Shown here one piece after another: positions 17,076 to 25,827 of a stretch of DNA of 64,000 bases (position 1 is the first letter of the stretch; every line of letters begins with the position of its first letter). This DNA comes from Clostridiales bacterium (lineage in GTDB: Bacteria > Bacillota > Clostridia > Christensenellales > Aristaeellaceae), in NCBI GenBank assembly GCA_015056315.1, contig SVGN01000005.1, positions 1-64,000 of the forward strand, given 5' to 3'. The position numbers were made by a program, and so were the translations under genes. Below the pieces are notes generated by a model, which was not told the DNA's origin, made no database searches, and saw nothing but the letters and a program-made list of their open reading frames with translations.

Positions 17076-19205
17076 ATGATGAATGTAACCAACGTAGGCC
17101 GGACGCTGGCGGAGGTCTCCCGTACGCTGGCTCAGCTGACCGGCGACCGTATGACCCGGCAGGTGCTGGAGGCCAATGCGGTGCACCTGCAGTTGGGCGC
17201 TGTGCGCCTGATGCTGCTGGGCAGCTCCGGCGCGGGCAAGAGCACCATGATCAATGCGCTGCTGCGCTGCATCGCCGTGCCGGAGAGCGGGCTCACCTCG
17301 TCGCCCATCCCGGTGTGGTTCACTCCGGGCGAGGGCCTCACCTACAAGGTGTACCGGGATGGCCCCAACGGCCCCGAGCTGATGGAGCAGCCGGGGCGGG
17401 ATCAGTTCATCCGCAAGTACTGCTTCAACGTGAGCGATATCCTGGATGACAAGCGCAGCCGCTTCGAGGAGGTGGGCTGGGCCAGCGCCGAGCTGGATTC
17501 TGCCCTGCTCCGGGAGACCGGCGCCACCCTGATCGATACCCTCGGCATCGGCGTTACCGATGCGGATACCATCAAGACCCTCAAGGTGATCGACAGCGGC
17601 GTGGATCTGGTGGTGTTCGTCACCGCCGACCATGTACAGCTCCAGCAGGATGATATCACCTTCCTGCGGGAAAAGGTGCTGGGGCTGGGCGAGCGCCAGG
17701 TGCCGTACCCCATCAGCCCCTCCCAGCTGCTGCTGGTGTATAACGACCACGGCGCAGGCGGCACCTATACCCAGATGCAGAGTGCCGTGGATAAGCTGCT
17801 CAAAGGGCTGGAGGAGGAAGAGATCCAGCGGTTCAAGGAAAACAATCTGGTCATGGTCAATGCGCTGGCAGCCCGTCTGGGGCGCTGCGGCGCATACGAT
17901 TACCATCACTTTGCCCCGGAGGGCACGCCGGAGATGCTCACAGCCTCCCTCATCAAGCAGACCGAGCGCGACCGGCAGGCCCTTACCGAGCGGGCAGAGC
18001 AGATCGCCGAGCAGGCAGCCGTTTTCCAGCAGCTGGAGGACAAGGTACGCCGTATGGCCTACGAGCAGATGCACGGGACAGACGGCGTGGTCATGCGGCG
18101 CATCATCCGTCTGGAGCGCATCATGAAAGAGATCCGCGCTCAGGCCGGGGCGGAGCTGGGCAGGCTCAAGGGCGACCGGGCAGCCATCCAGCACCGGATC
18201 GCCGATATCCGGCAGCTGCTGCAGACCTTTACCGAGGCCAACCGCGAGGTGGATGCGGTGTACGACGAGCAGCGCATGCAGATGCAGGCTGCGGTGGTCA
18301 GCACCCTCAGCAACAGCCAGAGCGCACGGGATGCCATCGTGGGCAAGATCTACGAGCTGGAGCAGCCGCCGGAGTTCATCAACAAAGAAAGCATGGAGCG
18401 CTTCTTCGACAGCAGCAGCCTGGAGCGGGAAAAGCTGGTGGAGGAGTGGATCCGTACCATTATGGAGGAGAGCTTCCTGCCGGAGGCCAGCCGCGGCTTC
18501 AAGACCACGCTGCTGGAGACCACCGCCCAGGAGGGCGACCCCGGCTATACCCAGCAGGATACCGTAAGCTGGCAGCTGGCCGCCGCCCGCAAGCTGACCA
18601 TGCAGCAGGGCGTGCGCATGAAGAATTTCTGCGATCAGCTGCGCCTGAAGGGCGCGGCGGATATCGGCATGAGCGTGCCCGACGAGGAGACCATCGAGCA
18701 GTGGGCCGCCGATATGGCCAGCGCAATGGAGACCTCCATCCTCGCTTCGGTAGCCGATCTGCAGGAGGTGGCCTACCGCAAACTCAGCGAGCAGCTGCCC
18801 GGCATCGTGCGCACCATTCTGGGCAAGGGCCTGTTGCAGGTGCTCAACACCTGGTGGACGCGCCTGATGGGCAATGTGAACAAGTTCTGGCTGGCGGTGC
18901 GCAACTCCGCCGTAAAGGATGCCGCCAAGGCCATCAGCAACGAATGGTTCAGCGCCAGCCTGGGCAATGCGGGCAACGATATGTTCTTCGGCATCGATAA
19001 GGCCTATGCCCAGATGCAGAAAAACGTGTTCTACAGCCTGGAGCGCCAGTGCAGGCAGGTGGAGGATTATCTCAACCAGCTGGAGAAAGCGCTGGAGAAC
19101 ACCTCCGATGACGAGTCGGAGGCCTCCGAAGCCCTCCGCAACACCGAAGAAGCGCTGGATGCGCAGAAGGCAAAGCTGGATGAGCTGCGCAGCCATATCG
19201 GCTGA
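17076..19205 (+). CDS. Dynamin-like GTPase 1
   Basis: P-loop GSSGAGKST, SGLTSSPIPVWFTPG switch I, TLIDTLGIGVTDADTIK, then LLVYNDHG; long helical C-terminus. Confidence 0.85.
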   Translation: MMNVTNVGRTLAEVSRTLAQLTGDRMTRQVLEANAVHLQLGAVRLMLLGSSGAGKSTMINALLRCIAVPESGLTSSPIPVWFTPGEGLTYKVYRDGPNGPELMEQPGRDQFIRKYCFNVSDILDDKRSRFEEVGWASAELDSALLRETGATLIDTLGIGVTDADTIKTLKVIDSGVDLVVFVTADHVQLQQDDITFLREKVLGLGERQVPYPISPSQLLLVYNDHGAGGTYTQMQSAVDKLLKGLEEEEIQRFKENNLVMVNALAARLGRCGAYDYHHFAPEGTPEMLTASLIKQTERDRQALTERAEQIAEQAAVFQQLEDKVRRMAYEQMHGTDGVVMRRIIRLERIMKEIRAQAGAELGRLKGDRAAIQHRIADIRQLLQTFTEANREVDAVYDEQRMQMQAAVVSTLSNSQSARDAIVGKIYELEQPPEFINKESMERFFDSSSLEREKLVEEWIRTIMEESFLPEASRGFKTTLLETTAQEGDPGYTQQDTVSWQLAAARKLTMQQGVRMKNFCDQLRLKGAADIGMSVPDEETIEQWAADMASAMETSILASVADLQEVAYRKLSEQLPGIVRTILGKGLLQVLNTWWTRLMGNVNKFWLAVRNSAVKDAAKAISNEWFSASLGNAGNDMFFGIDKAYAQMQKNVFYSLERQCRQVEDYLNQLEKALENTSDDESEASEALRNTEEALDAQKAKLDELRSHIG

Positions 19206-19239
19206 TGGCTGCATTACACGTTGAAAGGAATGGTGTTCC

Positions 19240-21480
19240 ATGGTGGGAGACCCCAAACAGACCATGGAGAAGCTGGAGGCCCTGACCCGCAGGTATGAGG
19301 GCTACGGCAAATATGTGGAGTTCCTTGCCGCCACCGCCCGGGAATACGGCCTGTGGCAGAAGTACGGGCAGCAGCTGGCTGACCTGTATCTGCGCTTGAA
19401 GCAGGGCCCTGTGCGCCTGGTGATCGCCGGTGAATCCAGCACGGGCAAAAGCACGCTGATCAATGCCTTTGCGGGCGAGTTCATCGTGCCGGAGAGCGCG
19501 GGCGTATGCACCCCGGTGCCTGTGTGGCTGATGCGCCACAACAAAAAGACCACCTTCGTCAACCCCTACCAGCGCCGGGATGATGATCTGCCTGCTGCAC
19601 AGTATGCCATGTCGCCCTCCAGACTTCTGGAGCTGCAGTACAGCGCCAAGGCGGATGAGACCTTCCAGAACGATAAGCAGATCCTTGTCTATGTAGACAG
19701 CCCCCATCTGCCGCCCTGCGTCACTCTTGTGGATACCCCCGGCCTCAACGCCAACGAGGCGGATACCGCCAAGACCTACGCCCTGTTCGACCCGCCCTCC
19801 TATTGCAGCGGAGACGAGGCCGACCCGCCGGAGATCGTGCTGTTTCTGACCCGCCACGAAAACCTGATGCAGAGCGAAGTGAACGCCCTGAAGGATCTCT
19901 TTGCCCGGGGCGCAGACCGGCAGAGCTGCTTTCTGGTGCACAACGACGTGCGCGACCGCACCGCCCTCTTTGCCGACACCTTTGAGGAGGTGAACCGGCA
20001 GGCGGAGGCGGGTCTGCGCAGCTCGCTGGCGGCGCTGGAGGCAGAGGAGGCTCCCCAGGAGGAGCAGGATCTCTACAGCGCCGATCTGGACTTCCTCGAC
20101 GACGACCTGACCATGGAGCATGTCTACAGCCTCAACGCCCTTCTGGCACGTCTGCAATGCGTCAAGGAGAACGAGGGCATCTACCCCATGGCCAAATACC
20201 TGCCTGTGGGGGTAACGCTGGAGCAGCGGGAGGAGCTGCTTCGGCAGGAGGATAAGCAGCGTGCCATCGCTCAGGTACGGGATCAGTGGGTGGCGATGGG
20301 CAACAGCGGCTACGCCCCCATGCAAGCCCTTTCGGACGGCATCCTGGAGCATGTGCTGTGGCTTTGCGAAAACAGCATGGAGCTGGAAAACGCGCTGATC
20401 ATTGCCGACCGGCTGGGCAGGGACATCCTTTCGGAATGCAGACCGGCCCGATCCCGGGAGGGTGCTGAAACGATCGATGCCCTCCGGCAACTGCTGGAGG
20501 AGCTGGATGCGGGCCCCGCAAACGGCTTTGCCACCGGCGAGCAGGCCCGGAAGACCGAGAGCACGGTACTGCTGCTTGCCAAAAATGCCTACGACATCCA
20601 CAACAAGCAGCTGGAGCTGGTCATCCAAAAAGCCACGGGCAAGGCCATCAACTGGGCGCAGCTGTTTGCCATGCTGGCAGGCGGTGCGTTCTTCGGCCCC
20701 CTGGGCTTTCTGGCGGGCGGCATGGTGCAGTTTATTCAGAACGATAAGCTGTGGAAGGAGTTCAAGCAGCTGTTCGACCGGTACATCGGGTACAACAGCT
20801 TTGAGGCGGTGTTTGCCGAGGGCAAGCTGAAAGACCCTGAGCCGGTGCTGGTGGTCTACAGCGAGCTGCTGGGAAAGGTGGACAAGATCCTGACCAGTGA
20901 CCCCTCCCTCTTCCGGGAGCAGTTCCGGCAGTCTTTGCTCAACCGGGTGCAGCAGGCGGAGGAAGCCCTCCAGAGCCTGAAGGCCGTAGAGGAACGCTTT
21001 GCCACGGCCATGGGCACCCAAAAGGTGCGCCGTATGCTGACGGATGGCTGCAGCACCGATCCGGAGGATGTGCTGGATGGGCTGGTTCGCACTTTGCGGA
21101 GACAGATCCGGCAGGTAGATGCCAGCTGCTCCGGGCAGGAGCGGGAAAAGCTGATCGCCGGGCTGGAGAAGCACGGCGAAGAGGTGCGGGCTTCCTTTGC
21201 CGAGCGCAAGGTGCTCTACCAGCGGGTGGTCTGCCCCGTACTGGCAGAAAAGCTGGAAAAGTATATGGCGACCCCCGACCCCGAGGATGAAGAGAAGCTG
21301 AAGGAGCAGCTGCATGCCTATGCAGCGCCCATCGCGCGGCTCTACGAGAACCTCCGGGCGGAGATCGCCAATGCGCTGGCCCACCGGCAGGCTGTGTACG
21401 ACGAGGAATGCCGTGCAGAATGCGAGGCTGTGCAGAGCGAGCTGCGCAGACAGGCAGACGAGCTCCGGGCGCAGGCGTAA
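19240..21480 (+). CDS. Dynamin-like GTPase 2 with a predicted membrane-insertion segment
   Basis: P-loop GESSTGKST, SAGVCTPVPVWL, TLVDTPGLNANEADTA, FLVHNDVRD; LFAMLAGGAFFGPLGFLAGGMVQF. Confidence 0.87.
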   Translation: MVGDPKQTMEKLEALTRRYEGYGKYVEFLAATAREYGLWQKYGQQLADLYLRLKQGPVRLVIAGESSTGKSTLINAFAGEFIVPESAGVCTPVPVWLMRHNKKTTFVNPYQRRDDDLPAAQYAMSPSRLLELQYSAKADETFQNDKQILVYVDSPHLPPCVTLVDTPGLNANEADTAKTYALFDPPSYCSGDEADPPEIVLFLTRHENLMQSEVNALKDLFARGADRQSCFLVHNDVRDRTALFADTFEEVNRQAEAGLRSSLAALEAEEAPQEEQDLYSADLDFLDDDLTMEHVYSLNALLARLQCVKENEGIYPMAKYLPVGVTLEQREELLRQEDKQRAIAQVRDQWVAMGNSGYAPMQALSDGILEHVLWLCENSMELENALIIADRLGRDILSECRPARSREGAETIDALRQLLEELDAGPANGFATGEQARKTESTVLLLAKNAYDIHNKQLELVIQKATGKAINWAQLFAMLAGGAFFGPLGFLAGGMVQFIQNDKLWKEFKQLFDRYIGYNSFEAVFAEGKLKDPEPVLVVYSELLGKVDKILTSDPSLFREQFRQSLLNRVQQAEEALQSLKAVEERFATAMGTQKVRRMLTDGCSTDPEDVLDGLVRTLRRQIRQVDASCSGQEREKLIAGLEKHGEEVRASFAERKVLYQRVVCPVLAEKLEKYMATPDPEDEEKLKEQLHAYAAPIARLYENLRAEIANALAHRQAVYDEECRAECEAVQSELRRQADELRAQA

Positions 21481-21495
21481 AGAAGTGCATACAGT

Positions 21496-21525
21496 AACAG
21501 GCACAGCCCGACGGCTGTGCCTGTT
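21496..21525 (+). terminator. Intrinsic terminator after the cluster
   Basis: AACAGGCACAGCC-CGAC-GGCTGTGCCTGTT. Confidence 0.75.
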
Positions 21526-21559
21526 TGATCGTTATGGATCGCATTTTTTGCACGGAGCC

Positions 21560-21671
21560 GCACATCTTGCACCTTTGGTGCTCGCTGTGCTTGCAGGAAA
21601 ACGCTGCGGCGCAGCGGTGGTGGGCTCTGCCCACACCCGGCTGGTGGATGCCCCCCTGCACCCCGCACTTT
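21560..21671. repeat. Interspersed intergenic repeat, copy B
   Basis: Same ordered blocks as 7859..7971. Confidence 0.75.
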
Positions 21672-21681
21672 TCGTTCGTCG

Positions 21682-22467
21682 TTATGCGTTCTCCTCCAGC
21701 TCCCTTGCCCGGCCGCGCTGCCTGCGCTCAAGGAACGAAGCGATCTTTTTGAACCAATGCTGGCTTTCCAGATGCACCACCCGGCATTCCCGTACTTTAA
21801 GGCCCTGCCCGGCGAGCCATACATCCAGCAGCCGCTCGGCCACAAAGCCGAATACGCGCCTGTCGTAATCGGAATAGCCCGAAAGATCCAGCCGGGCTTC
21901 CAGCGCCTCCAGAATGCCGAACAGCCATGCGGAGTAGCTGTAAAAATGCTCCTTACGCATCACGAACATGTTGAAGCGGTGCCCGCTGCGGGCAGCCATG
22001 CTCCTGTCCCAATGGGGCAGATACTCCGGGCACATTTCCGAAAGGATCTGCCGGGTGGTATCCAGATCGGCCGCATGGTGGGCATGGGCGTACTGGGAGT
22101 AGTTGGTCTCTATGTAGTAGCAGCGCTTTTTGGGCACCAGCACATCGCAGCCTTTGAGGCGTTTTTCAAGGGCAGCCCCGCTGAGCACCTGCTGCCGCTT
22201 GCTGCCAAAGGGCAGCCCCTTGGCAAAGTGGCGGCGGTAGTGGCACAGGCCGTAGGCATCTGCCTGGGCATTCTTCCACAGCCAGTAGTGGCCCGTCAGC
22301 TCGCAATAGGTGGGGTTTTTGCGGCTGATGTGCTCGCCCTCATCATCCCGCTGCCAGCCGGGGATGGGGGTCTCCTTCCCGGCAGCGCCCACGTACAGGG
22401 GCAGGTAGGCACCGTCCCCGGGCATCCAATAGGGCTTGTGGGCAGCCACCATCATGATCAGCTTCAT
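21682..22467 (-). CDS. DUF4422-type glycosyltransferase
   Basis: MKLIMMVAAHKPYWMPGDGAYLPLYVGA...NPTYCELTGHYWLWKNAQADAYGLCHYRRHF. Confidence 0.85.
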   Translation of the reverse strand: MKLIMMVAAHKPYWMPGDGAYLPLYVGAAGKETPIPGWQRDDEGEHISRKNPTYCELTGHYWLWKNAQADAYGLCHYRRHFAKGLPFGSKRQQVLSGAALEKRLKGCDVLVPKKRCYYIETNYSQYAHAHHAADLDTTRQILSEMCPEYLPHWDRSMAARSGHRFNMFVMRKEHFYSYSAWLFGILEALEARLDLSGYSDYDRRVFGFVAERLLDVWLAGQGLKVRECRVVHLESQHWFKKIASFLERRQRGRARELEENA

Positions 22468-22593
22468 GGCTTTCCCCCTCCGTTCCTGTGCGCTGCTAAA
22501 AGCAGCGGTATGTTGCCGTAAAAACGTTGGTACAGCATGAAAAAATCTTATCATACTTTCATGGGAGCGTCAATGCGGGGCAGGGGAGAGCCG

Positions 22594-22622
22594 TTGCCAT
22601 CGGCGGCGGCGTATGCTATAAT
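22594..22622 (+). promoter_or_regulatory. sigma-A type promoter
   Basis: TTGCCA - 17 nt - TATAAT with TG upstream. Confidence 0.65.
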
Positions 22623-22850
22623 GGTTGTAAACTGTGAACGAAGGCACTGGGCCGGTAAAGTGAATGATCATTCCCCGGGCGGCATTGGTGATCGCTGTTG
22701 TGCTGTTGGTCGCGCAGGTGATTATCCCGGTAACATCCGCAAGGAGGCCTGCCCACCGCCGAGGATCTCTCCGCTGCACCTGTCAGCATCGCTTTCCCTG
22801 AGACCCTGCCCTGAATATGATCGCAAGCCCCCGAAAGGAGACCCTACCCT

Positions 22851-24017
22851 ATGCAGATCCGTCGCCTGAATCCCGAGGAGTTTCTGCCCATGCAGAACAA
22901 TATGAACATCGCCTTCCGGTTTGACCGGAGCGAAACGCCCGTGGATCACGGAAACAGCTATCTCCATACCTACGGTGCCTTTACCGATGAGGGCGTGCTC
23001 ACCTCCAGCGTGATCGGCAACCCCTACCGGTGCTCCTATTGGGGCCATACGGTGGGCATGTGCGGCGTGGGCGGTGTGGCCACTCTGCCGGAGTACCGCC
23101 GGGAGGGCCATATGCGGCAGCTGATCCCCTTTGTGCTGAACGCGGCCTACGACCGGGGCGATGTGCTGTCCTCCCTGTTCCCGTTCTCCCACCCCTTCTA
23201 CCGCAAGTTCGGTTTTGAGTGCTGCGGCACGGTGCAGTTCTGCGAGGTGGGGCTGCATGCCTTCCAGAAGCTGCCCTGGCTGGGCCGTGTGAAGCATGTG
23301 CTGCCCGGCGAGGAGCTTGCCGAGCTGAAGGGCATCTATGCTGCCTTCCAAAAGACCCACAACTTCCTTTGCGACCGGGATGACGGCTACTGGCAGCACC
23401 GCTTCGGCAAGGATCCCTACATCACCCATCACCATGTGTACCTGTGGTACGATGAGCAGGATCAGCCCCAGGCTTATTGCCTGCTCAATCACGATGATGA
23501 GAAGAACTACACCGTGCTGGATTGGGCATATACCGGCCCGGCGGCGCTGCGGGGGCTGTTTGGCTTCTTCCGGGTGCTGGAGCCCAGCGGCGAAAAGATC
23601 CGCTTCAAGCTGCCCATGGATGCAGATCCCTTCAGTCTGCTGCCCGAGCCCTACGATGTGGAGGTCAAGTTGAAGAACATCGGCATGCTACGGGTGGTGA
23701 ACGTGGCGGAGGCGCTGCGGCTCTACCCCTGGCAGGCGGGGCTTGAGAGCTTCACCCTGCGTGTGCGGGATGAGGACATCGCCCGCAACTGCCATACCTA
23801 CCGGGTAACACCCGGCACTGAAAACATCGTTACCGTTTGCGATGATGCCGCCCCGGATCTGGATTGCTCCATCCAGTCGCTGAGCCGCCTGCTGCTGGGC
23901 GCAGAGGAGCTGCCCAAGCTGCTGGCCAACCGCACGGATATCACCCTGCAAAGCAGCGCTTCCGCTTTGCTCAGGGCCTTTACCGTAAACCCCATGTTCC
24001 TGGTGGAGAATTTCTGA
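22851..24017 (+). CDS. Eis-like GNAT N-acetyltransferase
   Basis: MQIRRLNPEEFLPMQNNMNIAFRFD...VGGVATLPEYRREGHMRQLIPFVL; two-GNAT plus SCP2-like length. Confidence 0.85.
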   Translation: MQIRRLNPEEFLPMQNNMNIAFRFDRSETPVDHGNSYLHTYGAFTDEGVLTSSVIGNPYRCSYWGHTVGMCGVGGVATLPEYRREGHMRQLIPFVLNAAYDRGDVLSSLFPFSHPFYRKFGFECCGTVQFCEVGLHAFQKLPWLGRVKHVLPGEELAELKGIYAAFQKTHNFLCDRDDGYWQHRFGKDPYITHHHVYLWYDEQDQPQAYCLLNHDDEKNYTVLDWAYTGPAALRGLFGFFRVLEPSGEKIRFKLPMDADPFSLLPEPYDVEVKLKNIGMLRVVNVAEALRLYPWQAGLESFTLRVRDEDIARNCHTYRVTPGTENIVTVCDDAAPDLDCSIQSLSRLLLGAEELPKLLANRTDITLQSSASALLRAFTVNPMFLVENF

Positions 24018-24035
24018 TCCAAGGAAAAACAAGCC

Positions 24036-24086
24036 CTGCGGCGCAGCGGAAGGCCAAGCCCTTCCGGCTGCGCCGCAGCTGTTTTG
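24036..24086. terminator. Hairpin terminator
   Basis: CTGCGGCGCAGC...GCTGCGCCGCAG. Confidence 0.6.
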
Positions 24087-24135
24087 TTTGCGGATCAAGA
24101 AAGGGGCGCGCCCCATCGGCGGCACCCCCCCGGTT

Positions 24136-24164
24136 TTGACGATATGTGCGGTGTATGCTATAAT
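24136..24164 (+). promoter_or_regulatory. sigma-A type promoter
   Basis: TTGACG - 17 nt - TATAAT with TATGC upstream. Confidence 0.7.
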
Positions 24165-24197
24165 CCGTATTGTATACAACGAAGGAGATGACATGGG

Positions 24198-25508
24198 ATG
24201 AAGAAAGAGCTGTTGATCGGTATCGCGGTCATCCTGCTGCTGATGCTGGCGGGGGCGTTGATCGCGCTGTACAAGCTGCCGCTTTCCCTCGGCGGCAAGG
24301 GGGTACCCAGGCCCGAGGCCCTGCCGGATGATACGCTGCTGAGCGCAGAGCAGGTCGATGCCGACCGGCAGCAGCTGATCGGCTATGTGGAAAGCGTACA
24401 CCCCTTCTTTGTGGATGGCAGCGATCAGACCCCCTATCTGGCGGCGAAGGAAAGCTATCTGGCCGAAACGGAGAGTGCCATGACGGTGCGGGCGTTCATG
24501 GAGGTTTCTTCCCGGTACCTGACCGTTTTCGGCGATGGGCACACCAGGCTGGGCTGGCAGTACGGCGATGAGGTGTACATCCGCCACAGCTACCGGAACG
24601 GAGCTATGCATTTTGCCGATGACAGCGGCGTGACAGACCTGACCGTTACCGCCGTGGATCAGGTACCGATGGCGCAGATCCTCGCCACCATCGACAGCCT
24701 CTTCCCCGCAGAGAACGAAATGGCGGTTGCCAAGAACTACGATTATTACTTTACCTCCGGCAATCTGCTCAAGGCAGCCGGGGTGGATGTGGAGAAGGAT
24801 GTGTTCACGGTCACCCTGTCCGACGGCAGCACCCGGGAATGCCGCTGGTATGTGCCCGCAGAGGAGGCCCAAGCCTCCGATGAGCCCTGGGGCAACAAGG
24901 CCCGCCGGGACGGGGATATCTTCGTGGTGGAATTCGTGGAGTGCGTGGATGACGAGAACCTGAAGGCCATCGCCAAAGAGCTGAAGGAGGCGGTGGCGAA
25001 CGGCTGCACCAAGGTGATCATCGATGCCCGGGGCAACGGCGGCGGTAGCTCCAACGCCTGCGAGCGGCTTTTGAATGCCATGGGCATGAAGGCTCCCAGC
25101 TACGGCATGCTGGTGCGCTTTTCTCCCGAGGCCAAGGTGCAGAAGGGCTATCTGCGCTCCGGCGGCTCCCTTGTAATGAAGCCCGACCCCAGCGCCAAAC
25201 AGAACCCCGATGTGGAGCTGGTGGTGCTGTGCGACCGGTATACCTATTCCTCCGCTACCATGCTGTGCGTGTATGTGCGGGATGGCGGCCTGGGCACCCT
25301 TGTGGGCGAGGCATCTGCCAATATGCCCAACCACTACGGCGATATCACCTTTGTTGCGCTGGAGAACTCCCATCTCTATGCCAGCGTTTCCCACAAGCGC
25401 TTCCTGCGCCCCTCCGGCGAGACGGAGAGCCGCATCGTTATGCCGGATGTGGTCACCACCTCCCGGGAGGCCTATCAGGCGGCGGTGGAGCTGCTTGGGG
25501 GAGAATAA
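24198..25508 (+). CDS. S41-family (tail-specific protease-like) membrane-anchored peptidase
   Basis: N-terminal TM; KVIIDARGNGGGSS; CDRYTYSSATM. Confidence 0.82.
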   Translation: MKKELLIGIAVILLLMLAGALIALYKLPLSLGGKGVPRPEALPDDTLLSAEQVDADRQQLIGYVESVHPFFVDGSDQTPYLAAKESYLAETESAMTVRAFMEVSSRYLTVFGDGHTRLGWQYGDEVYIRHSYRNGAMHFADDSGVTDLTVTAVDQVPMAQILATIDSLFPAENEMAVAKNYDYYFTSGNLLKAAGVDVEKDVFTVTLSDGSTRECRWYVPAEEAQASDEPWGNKARRDGDIFVVEFVECVDDENLKAIAKELKEAVANGCTKVIIDARGNGGGSSNACERLLNAMGMKAPSYGMLVRFSPEAKVQKGYLRSGGSLVMKPDPSAKQNPDVELVVLCDRYTYSSATMLCVYVRDGGLGTLVGEASANMPNHYGDITFVALENSHLYASVSHKRFLRPSGETESRIVMPDVVTTSREAYQAAVELLGGE

Positions 25509-25521
25509 AAGATCGATGAAT

Positions 25522-25563
25522 GTCAAAACGGGCATCCGGCTTTTGCCGGATGCCCGTTTTGAC
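25522..25563. terminator. Perfect 19-bp-stem hairpin terminator
   Basis: GTCAAAACGGGCATCCGGC-TTTT-GCCGGATGCCCGTTTTGAC. Confidence 0.85.
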
Positions 25564-25764
25564 TGCTGACAAACCCCAAGAGGTATCGGAGGGCCGCAGC
25601 CCTCCGATTGTCAATCCGAAACCAGCGGCGTGTACGGTGGTTTCGGAACCCTTGCGTAGCAAGGGGTTCTTATCGCCGTTTGCCGCCCGGGGAGCCGTAG
25701 GCTCCTAGGCAAACGGTGCATTCCTCGTTGAAAAAGTCGCCAAAGGCGAGTTTTTCAACGATCT

Positions 25765-25800
25765 GAACGGGCATCCGGCCTTTGCCGGATGCCCGTTTCA
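25765..25800. terminator. Second, near-identical hairpin terminator
   Basis: GAACGGGCATCCGGC-CTTT-GCCGGATGCCCGTTTC. Confidence 0.8.
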
Positions 25801-25827
25801 AATCGCTTATCAAATGCCGCAGCGGGT

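Noticed and set aside
11793-21480. Known LeoABC-type or DynA operon as full explanation
   Set aside because: Those contain dynamin-like proteins but, to my knowledge, not the Hsp70-like, protease and pseudo-GTPase partners; kept as a novel candidate instead
12515-21504. Long minus-strand ORFs at 12515..14506, 15229..16977, 16623..19265 and 19072..21504
   Set aside because: Antisense shadows of the Hsp70/dynamin cluster with no recognisable domains
22851-24017. Antibiotic-resistance call for the Eis-like gene
   Set aside because: Family resemblance alone does not show aminoglycoside acetylation; left as generic acetyltransferase
23688-25535. 615-aa minus-strand ORF
   Set aside because: Antisense to the acetyltransferase and S41 peptidase genes; no domain pattern
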